DNA from: Neoaquamicrobium microcysteis
Lineage (GTDB): Bacteria > Pseudomonadota > Alphaproteobacteria > Rhizobiales > Rhizobiaceae
Assembly (NCBI RefSeq): GCF_008180155.1
Contig: NZ_VSZS01000056.1
Span: forward strand, 98,622-162,621
DNA: 64,000 nucleotides
Direction: 5' to 3'
Shown: piece after piece, positions 44,570 to 52,996 of the stretch
Layout of the letters: every line of letters begins with the position of its first letter
Numbering within the stretch: the first letter of the stretch is position 1
Translations under genes and position numbers: made by a program
The notes under the pieces: model-generated
The model's input: only the letters and a program-made list of their open reading frames with translations
What the model was told of the DNA's origin: nothing
The model's database searches: none

Positions 44570-45340
44570 ATGACGGACATTCTGGTCGAGCAGGAAAACG
44601 GCGTGGCCGTCGTGACGCTCAACCGCCCGGAACATCGCAACGCACTCACCTACGCGATGTGGAACGGGCTTGACCGGGTGTTCGGCGAACTCGGACGCGA
44701 CCGAAGCGTCAAGGCCGTGGTCCTGACCGGCGCCGGAAGCGATTTCACGGCTGGCGCCGACATCGCGGAGTTCGGCACGATACGGGACGATGCCGAGCAA
44801 GCCCGCGCATATGAGGTCGCCGTCGACCTCGGCTGCGACGCCATCGCGCAGTGCCCCAAGCCTGTCATTGCCGCCTGCAAGGGCTATACGTTGGGCGGAG
44901 GGATGCACGTCGCCATGTCCGCCGATTTCCGCTTCGCGCCAAAGGAAGCCCAGTTCGGCATTCCTGCCGCGCGCCTTTCCATAGTCTACGGCGTGCAGGC
45001 AACGCGCAAGTTGCTGGCGCTGGTGGGGCTGACGGAGGCCAAGCGCATTCTCTACGCAGGGGACCGCTTCGGATCGGACCGGGCGCTGAAGGCAGGCCTG
45101 ATAGACCGCATCTGCGACGATCCTCTCGCCGAGGCGATCGCGTTTGCCCGCGATCTGGCCACCAGTTCCGCACCCCTGACGATCGGCGGAGCCAAATACA
45201 TTCTCAACGGTCACGCCATCGCGCCATTCGATGCGACCGAAGCGGAGCGCCTGATCGACCAGGCAGCCGCCAGTCATGACTATCGCGAAGGCCGCGCCGC
45301 CTTCGCCGAAAAGCGGCCTCCGGCTTTCCAGGGGCGTTGA
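44570..45340 (+). CDS. Crotonase-fold protein without hydratase glutamates; candidate acyl-CoA hydrolase (HmfE-like)
   Basis: Protein of 256 residues of the enoyl-CoA hydratase/isomerase family: oxyanion-hole segments A-G-A-D-I-A-E-F (about 61-68) and G-G-G-M-H-V-A-M (109-116). In true hydratases glutamates follow the G-G-G and the Q-P segment; here these positions are His113 and Ala133. Hydration is therefore unlikely, whereas thioester hydrolysis or another CoA reaction is possible. In the furoate pathway the last enzyme, 2-oxoglutaroyl-CoA hydrolase HmfE, belongs to this family. ATG 44570 has a G-G-G-G-G run upstream. It is 45 bases before the ligase gene. Confidence 0.85.
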   Translation: MTDILVEQENGVAVVTLNRPEHRNALTYAMWNGLDRVFGELGRDRSVKAVVLTGAGSDFTAGADIAEFGTIRDDAEQARAYEVAVDLGCDAIAQCPKPVIAACKGYTLGGGMHVAMSADFRFAPKEAQFGIPAARLSIVYGVQATRKLLALVGLTEAKRILYAGDRFGSDRALKAGLIDRICDDPLAEAIAFARDLATSSAPLTIGGAKYILNGHAIAPFDATEAERLIDQAAASHDYREGRAAFAEKRPPAFQGR

Positions 45341-45385
45341 GGCACTAAGTGGATACGAGGCGGCTGCCGCCGCCGGGAGGCTGAA

Positions 45386-46906
45386 ATGATACGATTCGAT
45401 CTCATCGCTTCGGTTGGCGACCTGCTCCAGCGCCACGCAACAGCGACACCCGACAAGCCCGCTTACATCGACGACAGTCGCACCATCACCTGGGCGGCGC
45501 TGGAAACCGAAACCGCTGCACTCGCGCACGATCTCGTTGCCGGCGGCCTCCAGCCCGGCCGGTCGGTCGCTGTCTGGCTGCCCAATTCGGTCGACTGGGT
45601 GGTGGCCACGCTGGCGACGCTCCGCGCCGGCGGTGTCGCGGTGCCGATCACCGTGGAGGCCACCTTCAATGAAGCCGACTATCGCATCGAGGACAGCGGC
45701 GCGCAGGTCATCTTCGCAGATGCCTCCACCCGATCCGTGATGGAACAGATCGAAGCCTCCGGCCGAACCCTGCCACGGATCATCTGGCGGGAGGCCGGCC
45801 TCCCGACAATATCGGGAGCGGACGCGCGCCAGCTTCCCGTCGAAGACATTCACGCGCCAGCCTTCATCGTCTACACCTCGGGAACCACCGGCAAGCCGAA
45901 GGGCGTCGTGCTCTCGCAGCACTCGATGCTGTGGGTTTCCGCCGCCTGCTGGGTGCCAATCGCCGGTCTTTCGGCCGATGATGTGGTCCTGTCGCCCCTG
46001 CCGCTTTTCCATTCCTATGCGATCAACATCTCCGTTCTGGGGATCCTTGCGACCGGTGCGACGGAACGGATCATGGGCAAATTCTCGCCCGGGCGTGCCC
46101 TGGAAATCCTGCAGCAGGGTGAAGTCACGCTGATGCCCGGCGTGCCGACGATGTTCCACTACCTGCTGCTCACCGCACGCGAGAACAAGGTCGCCTCGCT
46201 CGGACGATTGCGCGTGTGCATCTCGGCGGGCGCGATCCTTCCCGCAGCGCTCAACCGCGATTTCGAAGCACAGTTCGGCGTCGAACTTCTGGACGGATAC
46301 GGCATCACCGAGACATCAACGATGGTCACGATGAACTGGCCGGGCAAAAGTCGCATCATGGGCTCTTGCGGGCTGCCTTTGCCCGGCGTCGCCGTCCGCA
46401 TCGTCGACCCTGCCACAGGACTGGACTGCGTGCGCGGTGAGGAAGGTGAACTCATCTGCTCGGGGCCCAACCTCATGCAGCGTTATCTGAACAAGCCCGA
46501 GGAAACCGAAAAGGCGCTGCGAAACGGCTGGTATCACACCGGCGATCTCGCGCGCGCCGACGAGAACGGATTCCTGACCATAACCGGTCGGCTAAAGGAA
46601 CTGGTGATCCGCGGAGGCCAGAACATCTCGCCTGCCGAGGTCGAAGAAGCGCTTCTGGAGCACCCCGCCGTGCGCGATGCCGCCGTGGTCGGCGTACCGC
46701 ACGAGACGCTTGGCGAAGTGCCGGTGGCCTATGTCGTATGGGGCGAAGAACCGGCGGCGGCGGACGACCTCATCGCCCATTGCCGCAAACTTCTCGCCGC
46801 CTACAAGATCCCCACGGACGTGAAGGCGATCGACGCAATTCCCCGCACGGGATCGGGAAAAACAATCCGCTTCAAACTCCGCGATCACTACATCTCGGAG
46901 CGATGA
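45386..46906 (+). CDS. Acyl-CoA ligase (AMP-binding family), candidate 2-furoate-CoA ligase (HmfD-like)
   Basis: Protein of 506 residues of the ANL adenylating family: P-loop-like Y-T-S-G-T-T-G-K-P-K-G (about 167-177), G-Y-G-I-T-E-T-S (about 312-319), G-W-Y-H-T-G-D-L and the catalytic lysine in R-T-G-S-G-K near the C terminus. It activates a carboxylic acid with ATP and CoA. The acid is unknown; the gene neighbourhood suggests an imported ring acid such as 2-furoate. A G-G-G-A-G-G ribosome site precedes the ATG. It is the last gene of the binding-protein unit; 189 bases without a supported gene follow. Confidence 0.9.
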   Translation: MIRFDLIASVGDLLQRHATATPDKPAYIDDSRTITWAALETETAALAHDLVAGGLQPGRSVAVWLPNSVDWVVATLATLRAGGVAVPITVEATFNEADYRIEDSGAQVIFADASTRSVMEQIEASGRTLPRIIWREAGLPTISGADARQLPVEDIHAPAFIVYTSGTTGKPKGVVLSQHSMLWVSAACWVPIAGLSADDVVLSPLPLFHSYAINISVLGILATGATERIMGKFSPGRALEILQQGEVTLMPGVPTMFHYLLLTARENKVASLGRLRVCISAGAILPAALNRDFEAQFGVELLDGYGITETSTMVTMNWPGKSRIMGSCGLPLPGVAVRIVDPATGLDCVRGEEGELICSGPNLMQRYLNKPEETEKALRNGWYHTGDLARADENGFLTITGRLKELVIRGGQNISPAEVEEALLEHPAVRDAAVVGVPHETLGEVPVAYVVWGEEPAAADDLIAHCRKLLAAYKIPTDVKAIDAIPRTGSGKTIRFKLRDHYISER

Positions 46907-47095
46907 GGGACGAGCCTGCGGGCAACAAACCTCGAAAGCTCGCTCCAAAACCGGCACGACGCATCGAGCGATCTCTCGAATTGGCTGGGTCGGCGAGAGC
47001 TACTTGCAATCCGTTGTACGCTGGCGCTCGGTCCGGACCGTGTCGCCGAGCGGCGGCGCGGCCAGGAAGAATTTCGACGTAGTTAGGATATGGCC

Positions 47096-48121
47096 TCAGG
47101 CGAGTTTCGATAGCAGCATGGCGTGGTCGGCCGCTGACAGGGCGATACCCTCGCGGGCGGACCGTTGGCGCTCGAGCAGTCGTCTGTCGCCGGGCAGGCG
47201 CGACTGGCCTGCCTCCACCGTCAGCGCGCAGATTTCCGAGACGCGCTCGCGGAAGACGCCGTTTCCGCCGCGCTCCGGGTCGATGACGATGAAAAGCTGT
47301 CCGGTCTTGGGCGTCTGCGCGCCCTTGAACTCGCTCCAGTCGAACTCGCCGGAAAAGAAGCCGCCCGTCAGCGCCGCGGCGAGGATCTCTACCATCAGCG
47401 CGAAGGTAGATCCCTTGTGGCCGCCAAACGCCAGCAGCGCGCCGCCGTTCAGTATCTCCTTAGGGTCGCGCGTCGGCTTGCCGTCCTTGTCCACACCCAT
47501 GCCTTCTGGAAGCAGCCGGCCTTCCCGGGCGGCGATCTGCACGTCGCCATTGGCAATCGCGCTCGTCGCAAGATCGAACACGAAAGGCGGCTCATCCTTG
47601 CGCGGGGCCGCAAAAGCAATCGGGTTGGTCCCGTATAGCGGTCTCGTGCCACCATGTGGGACGACGCAGGTCATGCTGTTGACGAAAGCCAGCGCCACCA
47701 GCCCTTCCTCGGCGAAGGGCTCGACATCCGGCCAGAGTGCACTGAAATGATGCGAACGGCGGATGGCCAGAAGCCCGATGCCATGCTCCTTGACGCGATC
47801 CACCAGAAGGTCGCGGGCAGCGAAGAACGCCGGCTGCGTGAACCCATTCTTTGCGTCCACGCGGATATAGGCCCCGCCGGTGTCATCCACCACGGGAACC
47901 GCCGCGCCATCCACCCATCCGCTGTTCAGCGTCGAGACATAGCCGGGGATGCGAAAAATCCCGTGGCTGTGCGATCCGTCTCGCTGACAAGCGGCACAGT
48001 TGCGCGCAAGGATGGCGGCGTTGGGAGCCGAGACGCCGTGACGGATGAATATGCGTTCGAGAAGGTCAGTCAGTTCGTCGAAAGATACGACGACCACTTC
48101 GTCCTGCCTGTTTTCGGTCAA
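47096..48121 (-). CDS. LDH2/malate dehydrogenase family NAD(P)-dependent oxidoreductase
   Basis: Protein of 341 residues of the LDH2 (type-2 malate/L-lactate dehydrogenase) family: R-D-G-S-H-S-H-G at about 48-55, the catalytic His in R-R-S-H-H-F-S-A-L, and F-A-A-P-R-type cofactor segments. Family members include ureidoglycolate dehydrogenase, sulfolactate dehydrogenase and delta-1-pyrroline/piperideine-2-carboxylate reductase. Its start overlaps the stop of the amidohydrolase gene by 4 bases; it is the last gene of the hyu-dpp operon. In that context a reductase for a cyclic imino acid or a 2-oxo/2-hydroxy acid is likely, but the substrate is not determined. Confidence 0.85.
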   Translation of the reverse strand: MTENRQDEVVVVSFDELTDLLERIFIRHGVSAPNAAILARNCAACQRDGSHSHGIFRIPGYVSTLNSGWVDGAAVPVVDDTGGAYIRVDAKNGFTQPAFFAARDLLVDRVKEHGIGLLAIRRSHHFSALWPDVEPFAEEGLVALAFVNSMTCVVPHGGTRPLYGTNPIAFAAPRKDEPPFVFDLATSAIANGDVQIAAREGRLLPEGMGVDKDGKPTRDPKEILNGGALLAFGGHKGSTFALMVEILAAALTGGFFSGEFDWSEFKGAQTPKTGQLFIVIDPERGGNGVFRERVSEICALTVEAGQSRLPGDRRLLERQRSAREGIALSAADHAMLLSKLA

Positions 48122-49287
48122 TGGCTTGTCCCCAGTCTTTGCTCAACCAGCGCGTTCCAATAGCGCAGGCCGTGGATGATCGCTGCGTCATTGAAGTCAT
48201 ATGCGGGATGATGCAGTCCAGCGGAATCGCCGTTGCCGAGCCATATGAAGGCACCGGGGCGCTGTTCGAGCATGTAGGAAAAGTCTTCCGAGCCCATGAT
48301 GCGCGGGCAGTCGTCGTCGACACGATCGCCTCCGGCAACCCGGCGCGCAGCAGCCAGAATCTCTGCCGTCATCGCCGGGTCGTTCACCGTTACCGGATAG
48401 CCCGGCCGCCAGTCTGTCTCGACCTCGAGCTCGAAAAGCTTCGCCGAGGACGCGACGATGTCGCGGAAGCGGGCCTCGACCGCCTTGCGGGTTGCAGGAT
48501 CGATGGTGCGAATGGTGCCGCCAAGCTGAACGGATGCCGGGATGACATTGAGTGCGCCGACGCTGCCGGCAGCCAGATGGGTCACGGAGATGACGACCGG
48601 ATCGAACGGATCGGTATGGCGCGACGCAATCGACTGGAGGGCGGACACGAGATGGCCGCTCGCAAGCACGGGGTCCGGCGTGTGGTGCGGCGTGGCTGCG
48701 TGGCCACCGCGCCCGCGCAGCGTCACCAGGAAGCGGTCGCCCGCCGCCATCAACGGGCCTGGCCGCGTTGCGAAGGAGCCCACAGGCAGGCCCGGCTCGT
48801 TATGCATGCCATAGACCTCCTGGATACCGAAGCGTTCGAGAACGCCTTCTTCGATCATCACCCGGCCACCGGCGCCACCTTCCTCCGCCGGCTGGAAGAT
48901 CAGCACCACTGTTCCGGCGAAATCGCGCGACCCGGCAAGTTGTCTTGCCGCCGCCAAAAGCATCGCGGTGTGCCCGTCATGGCCGCAGGCATGCATCCGG
49001 CCTTCCACCTTCGAGGCATAGGGAAGGTTCGTCCGTTCCGACATCGGCAGAGCGTCCATGTCGGCGCGCAGGGCGATCGTGCGGCCCGGCCCGCGACTGC
49101 CCCGAAGCACGGCGACGACGCCGGACGTGGCGATGCCGGTGATAATCTCATCGCATCCGAACTCACGCAGCTTGTCTGCGACGAAGGCGGAGGTTTTGGG
49201 CAGATCGAAGAGCAGTTCGGGGTTCTGGTGGATATGACGCCGCCAGCTTACGGCTTCCTGTGCGATCGCTTCCAACCCGTCCTGCAT
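48118..49287 (-). CDS. M20D family amidohydrolase (hippurate/N-acyl amino acid hydrolase type)
   Basis: Protein of 389 residues of the M20 metallopeptidase family: H-A-C-G-H-D-G-H (about residues 99-106) with the first metal ligands, the catalytic Glu pair in E-E-G-G-A-G-G, the G-M-H-N-E-P segment, and S-E-D-F-S-Y-M near the C terminus. The inserted dimerisation domain (G-R-G-G-H-A-A-T-P-H) is normal. It hydrolyses an amide such as an N-acyl, N-carbamoyl or hippurate-like amino acid. It lies 36 bases after dppF and overlaps the LDH2 gene. In this operon it may take the product of the hydantoinase/oxoprolinase. Confidence 0.9.
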   Translation of the reverse strand: MQDGLEAIAQEAVSWRRHIHQNPELLFDLPKTSAFVADKLREFGCDEIITGIATSGVVAVLRGSRGPGRTIALRADMDALPMSERTNLPYASKVEGRMHACGHDGHTAMLLAAARQLAGSRDFAGTVVLIFQPAEEGGAGGRVMIEEGVLERFGIQEVYGMHNEPGLPVGSFATRPGPLMAAGDRFLVTLRGRGGHAATPHHTPDPVLASGHLVSALQSIASRHTDPFDPVVISVTHLAAGSVGALNVIPASVQLGGTIRTIDPATRKAVEARFRDIVASSAKLFELEVETDWRPGYPVTVNDPAMTAEILAAARRVAGGDRVDDDCPRIMGSEDFSYMLEQRPGAFIWLGNGDSAGLHHPAYDFNDAAIIHGLRYWNALVEQRLGTSH

Positions 49288-49323
49288 GCGTGATCCCCTT
49301 TTCCGATACCTTGGCGCTGTACG

Positions 49324-50145
49324 TCACTCGCCGGTGCGGAACGGCGAACGCTCCGGATCGGGATCCGGCATCGCCTCCAGCAAGATGCGGGTATAGTCGT
49401 TCTGCGGCGCGTCGAAGATGCTCTCGCAGGGGCCCTGCTCGACGATCTGGCCGCGATAGATCACGGCGACATCGTCACAGATATAGCGAACCACACCCAG
49501 ATCGTGACTGATGAAGAAGTAGGTAAGGCCCAGTTCTTCCTGCAGCCGGTGAAGAAGGTTCAGCACCTCGGCCTGAACCGACACGTCGAGCGCAGATGTC
49601 GGCTCATCGAGTATCAGCAGTTCCGGGCCGACGGCCAGGGCGCGCGCGATACCGATGCGCTGGCGCTGACCGCCGGAAAACTCGTGCGGGTAACGAAAAA
49701 GGTGTTCGCTACGCAGTCCCACCTGCAACAGGAGCTCCACCACGCGGTCGGTCCGCTGACGCGCGCCGAACCCGACCGTGTCCTGATGGATCACCATCGG
49801 CTCCGCGACGATGTCGTGGACGGTCATGCGCGGATTGAGCGATGCATACGGGTCTTGGAAGACGATCTGCATGCGCGCGCGCAGCCTTCGCATCGCTTGC
49901 GCGGAGAGTGCATGGATGTCCTCGCCGTCGAACAGGACCGATCCGGCACTGACGCTTTCCAGCCGCAGGATGCAGCGCGTGAGCGTCGTCTTGCCCGAGC
50001 CGGATTCGCCGACCAGACCGAAGCTCTGGCCTTTCCTGACCGACAACGACACGTCGTCCAGCGCCTTGAAACCGTCGCCTCGGCCAAACATGCCCTTGCG
50101 CTGGCCGGGGAAGACTTTGCTGACGTTCCTGATCTCAAGGGTCAT
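49324..50145 (-). CDS. dppF: Dipeptide/oligopeptide-type ABC importer ATPase DppF
   Basis: Protein of 273 residues: Walker A G-E-S-G-S-G-K-T-T, signature F-S-G-G-Q-R-Q-R-I-G-I-A-R-A, Walker B L-L-I-L-D-E-P-T-S-A-L. The C-terminal region contains V-I-Y-R-G-Q-I-V-E-Q-G-P and the usual oligopeptide-transport tail. The start overlaps the dppD stop by 4 bases. Confidence 0.93.
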   Translation of the reverse strand: MTLEIRNVSKVFPGQRKGMFGRGDGFKALDDVSLSVRKGQSFGLVGESGSGKTTLTRCILRLESVSAGSVLFDGEDIHALSAQAMRRLRARMQIVFQDPYASLNPRMTVHDIVAEPMVIHQDTVGFGARQRTDRVVELLLQVGLRSEHLFRYPHEFSGGQRQRIGIARALAVGPELLILDEPTSALDVSVQAEVLNLLHRLQEELGLTYFFISHDLGVVRYICDDVAVIYRGQIVEQGPCESIFDAPQNDYTRILLEAMPDPDPERSPFRTGE

Positions 50146-51029
50146 ACGAACATCTCCGGCGACAGACCGCTCAGCCCCCGCAATTCACCCCGCCTGGTAT
50201 GCACGGTCGGCACCGACTCCAGCAACGCCTGGGTGTAGGCGTGGCTGGGACGCTTGAGGACGTCGAGAACCGGGCCCGCTTCGAGAATGCGACCGCGATA
50301 CATGACCGCGACATGGCTGCAAATCTGCGCCACCACGCCGAGATTGTGGGTGATGAGCAGCACACCGATGTTTCTCTCGGCAACAAGTTCGTGGATGAGG
50401 CGCAAGATCTGCGCCTGTACAGACACGTCGAGCGCGGTGGTCGGCTCGTCGGCGATCAGCAGGTCGGGCTTGCCGATCATCGCCATCGCAATCAGGACGC
50501 GCTGACGCATGCCGCCTGAAAACTGGTGAGGATAATCGTCGATGCGGCTGGCTGCATCGGGAATTCCCACACTCTCGAGAGCTTCAATCGCCGTCTTGCG
50601 GGCGGCCGCCTTGAAGTCGCGACGCGACGCGCCCGCTGAAAGCCCGAGGACGGACGGGTCGGTGCGGCCTGCATGCAGAGCGACATCGACAAGCTGCGTA
50701 CCAATCCGGAAAACCGGGTTGAGATTGGTCGTCGGGTCCTGGAAGATCATGCCGATGTGTCGGCCCCGCAGCGCGCGCATCTCGCGATCGCTGGTCTTTA
50801 GCAGGTCCTTTCCCTGAAACTGAATGGAGCCCGCCAGATAGCGGCCGGGAGGCGTGGAAATGAGCCGCGATACCGAAAGCCCGGTCAGAGATTTTCCGGA
50901 CCCGGTCTCCCCGACCATGCCCCATATCTCGCCGCGCTCGATCTTCAGGTTGATACCATGCAGAATCTGGGTTTCGCCCTCGTAGCTTTTCATCGAAAGC
51001 TGCAGGTCGGTAATGTCGAGAAGAGCCAT
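50142..51029 (-). CDS. dppD: Dipeptide/oligopeptide-type ABC importer ATPase DppD
   Basis: Protein of 295 residues: Walker A G-E-T-G-S-G-K-S, signature F-S-G-G-M-R-Q-R, Walker B L-L-I-A-D-E-P-T-T-A-L-D, followed by the oligopeptide ABC transporter C-terminal region. The frame runs upstream to 51446 through dppC; ATG 51029 has an A-G-G-A-G-G ribosome site. It lies 10 bases after dppC. Confidence 0.93.
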   Translation of the reverse strand: MALLDITDLQLSMKSYEGETQILHGINLKIERGEIWGMVGETGSGKSLTGLSVSRLISTPPGRYLAGSIQFQGKDLLKTSDREMRALRGRHIGMIFQDPTTNLNPVFRIGTQLVDVALHAGRTDPSVLGLSAGASRRDFKAAARKTAIEALESVGIPDAASRIDDYPHQFSGGMRQRVLIAMAMIGKPDLLIADEPTTALDVSVQAQILRLIHELVAERNIGVLLITHNLGVVAQICSHVAVMYRGRILEAGPVLDVLKRPSHAYTQALLESVPTVHTRRGELRGLSGLSPEMFV

Positions 51030-51039
51030 GGCCTGCCTC

Positions 51040-51939
51040 CTAACGCCGTGCCTTCGGGTCGAGCACGTCCCGCAGCCCGTCGCCGAGCAGGTTGAACGCG
51101 AAGACTGCGAGGAAGATCGCCATGCCAGGGGCCACGGCCGTCCACCAGTAGTCTGGCATGTAGCTGCGGGCACCGGAAAGGAGCGTACCCCATTCGGGTG
51201 TGGGTGGCTTGACGCCGATGCCGACGAAGCCGAGCGAGGCGACCGTGAGGATCGCGAAACCCATGTCCAGTGAAGCCTTGACGACGATCGGCGAGACGAT
51301 GTTCGGCAGGATGTGACGGCTGAGGATACGCACCCAGCCGGCGCCCAACGCATGGGCCGCGACAACGAACTGTTCTTCCTTCTTGCCGATGACCTCGCCC
51401 CGGACGAGGCGCGCATAAGCGGGCCACCAGGTGATGGCAATGGCAACGATCATGTTGAACACGCCGGTTCCGAGCGCCGCCGCGACAGCCATCGCCAGGA
51501 TGAGGCTTGGAATGGTCAGAAGCAGGTCGGTGATGCGCATCAGCACTTCATCGATCCAGCCACCGAAATAGCCTGCGATGGCGCCGATGGTCGTGCCGAC
51601 CACAATGGCGATCACGACGACCGCCAGACCCGAGAACAGCGAAACCTGCGACCCTATGAGTACGAGCGAGAAGATGTCCTGTCCCAGTTCATTGGTCCCG
51701 AACCAGGCCGCGGCGGACGGCGGCTGGAAACGCGCGGCCGTATTCGTCACGCCCAGTGCGTGCTCTGGATGCGGAACGATATAGGGGGCGGCAACTGCCA
51801 GCACGATCAGTGCGAGGACGATGGCCAGACCGACCACCGAAAGCCAGCTTTGCCGGAACCGATAGAAGGCGCGACCCCAGTTCTCCCTGCGCGAGGACCG
51901 GTCGCGGGCGGGGATGACGATCTGGCTTTCGGCTGTCAT
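51040..51939 (-). CDS. dppC: Dipeptide/oligopeptide-type ABC importer permease DppC
   Basis: Protein of 299 residues with a cytoplasmic N-terminal tail, about six membrane segments and the permease contact region E-E-Q-F-V-V-A-A-H-A-L-G-A. The C-terminal L-G-D-G-L-R-D-V-L-D-P is a DppC/OppC hallmark. The frame opens at 52137, but ATG 51939 overlaps the dppB stop by 4 bases and gives the normal length. Confidence 0.93.
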   Translation of the reverse strand: MTAESQIVIPARDRSSRRENWGRAFYRFRQSWLSVVGLAIVLALIVLAVAAPYIVPHPEHALGVTNTAARFQPPSAAAWFGTNELGQDIFSLVLIGSQVSLFSGLAVVVIAIVVGTTIGAIAGYFGGWIDEVLMRITDLLLTIPSLILAMAVAAALGTGVFNMIVAIAITWWPAYARLVRGEVIGKKEEQFVVAAHALGAGWVRILSRHILPNIVSPIVVKASLDMGFAILTVASLGFVGIGVKPPTPEWGTLLSGARSYMPDYWWTAVAPGMAIFLAVFAFNLLGDGLRDVLDPKARR

Positions 51940-52943
51940 GCGTAACGCACCTTCGGATTGAAGACACCGTACAGCACGTCGACGACGAGCATGGTGAGCA
52001 GGTAGATGATTGCGATCACGAGCGTGACGCCGATGACCGGCATGAAGTCCTGCGTGAGGATCGCCTGCGTCGCATAGAGCCCGAGCCCAGGCCAGTCGAA
52101 AACGGTCTCGACCAGCACCGTGCCGCCGAGCAGCCACGAGACGTAGAGGCCGATGACCGTCAGCGTCGAGGTCATCGCGTTCTTCAGCACGTATTTGAAC
52201 AGGATCAGGCGGTTGGAGAGACCCAGCGCCCGCTCGGTCATCACGTAGTCCTGCTGAAGGATCTCGATGGTCGAGGCACGCATCATGCGCATGATCGTGG
52301 CGAGGGGCGAAAGCGCCATGGCTATGGCGGGCAGCGCAAGATGTGCTGCGGCGATACGGAAGGCGTACATGTCACCGGCGATGAGTGCATCGACGGTATA
52401 GAAACCCGTGACCGTCTCGGGCGGTATCTCGATGAAGGGGAACCGGCCCGCAAGGGGCAGCCAGCCGAGCCAGGCCGCGAAGGCCAGTTGCAGCAGCAGG
52501 CCGAGAAAGAAGCGAGGCATGGCGATACCGCCGAGCGCCAGCGTGCGTGTGGCATAGTCCAGCACGCCGTTGCGATAGACGGCGGTGAGCAGGCCGAGAG
52601 GGATGCCAATGACGATCGCCAGGAACAGGGCTGCGAAGACCAGCTCCAGCGTGGCGGGAAGATAGGCAAGGATGTCCGAGAAGACGGGCCGCCGCGTAAA
52701 GACGGAAGTTCCCCAGTCGCCCTGCAACAAACCGGTCAGATAGGTCCAGTACTGCATCGGCAGGGGCTGATCGAAGCCGAACTGCTCGCGCAATTGCGCA
52801 ATCGTTGCCGCAGTTGCATTCGGGCCGGCAGCCAGGCCAACCGGATCGCCGGGCAGGATGCGGGCGACCACGAACAGCAACAGCGTCAGCCCGATGAGCG
52901 TCGCGATCATGAGCAGCAGCCGGCGCAGGATGAACGAAACCAT
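51936..52943 (-). CDS. dppB: Dipeptide/oligopeptide-type ABC importer permease DppB
   Basis: Protein of 335 residues with about six membrane segments. The N-terminal R-I-L-P-G-D-P region, G-L-D-like F-G-F-D-Q-P-L-P loop and Q-Q-D-Y-V-M-T-E-R-A-L-G-L-S contact motif are standard for DppB/OppB. It starts 54 bases after dppA, with a 13-bp hairpin in the gap. Confidence 0.93.
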   Translation of the reverse strand: MVSFILRRLLLMIATLIGLTLLLFVVARILPGDPVGLAAGPNATAATIAQLREQFGFDQPLPMQYWTYLTGLLQGDWGTSVFTRRPVFSDILAYLPATLELVFAALFLAIVIGIPLGLLTAVYRNGVLDYATRTLALGGIAMPRFFLGLLLQLAFAAWLGWLPLAGRFPFIEIPPETVTGFYTVDALIAGDMYAFRIAAAHLALPAIAMALSPLATIMRMMRASTIEILQQDYVMTERALGLSNRLILFKYVLKNAMTSTLTVIGLYVSWLLGGTVLVETVFDWPGLGLYATQAILTQDFMPVIGVTLVIAIIYLLTMLVVDVLYGVFNPKVRYA

Positions 52944-52958
52944 GCAGAACTCCTGAGT

Positions 52959-52990
52959 GGCGGCGGGCAGGTTTCGGCCTGCCCGCCGCC
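52959..52990 (-). terminator. Long hairpin between dppA and dppB
   Basis: Perfect 13-bp stem GGCGGCGGGCAGG (52959-52971) and CCTGCCCGCCGCC (52978-52990) with a 6-base loop, starting 7 bases after the dppA stop on the minus strand. There is no T-run. Such hairpins after binding-protein genes usually protect the upstream mRNA and raise binding-protein output relative to the permeases. Confidence 0.75.
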
Positions 52991-52996
52991 GGAACG

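Noticed and set aside
46903..47082. Plus-strand frame of 59 codons overlapping the ligase stop codon
   Set aside because: Composition is basic and low-complexity, there is no ribosome site of its own beyond the ligase end, and it has no family signature.
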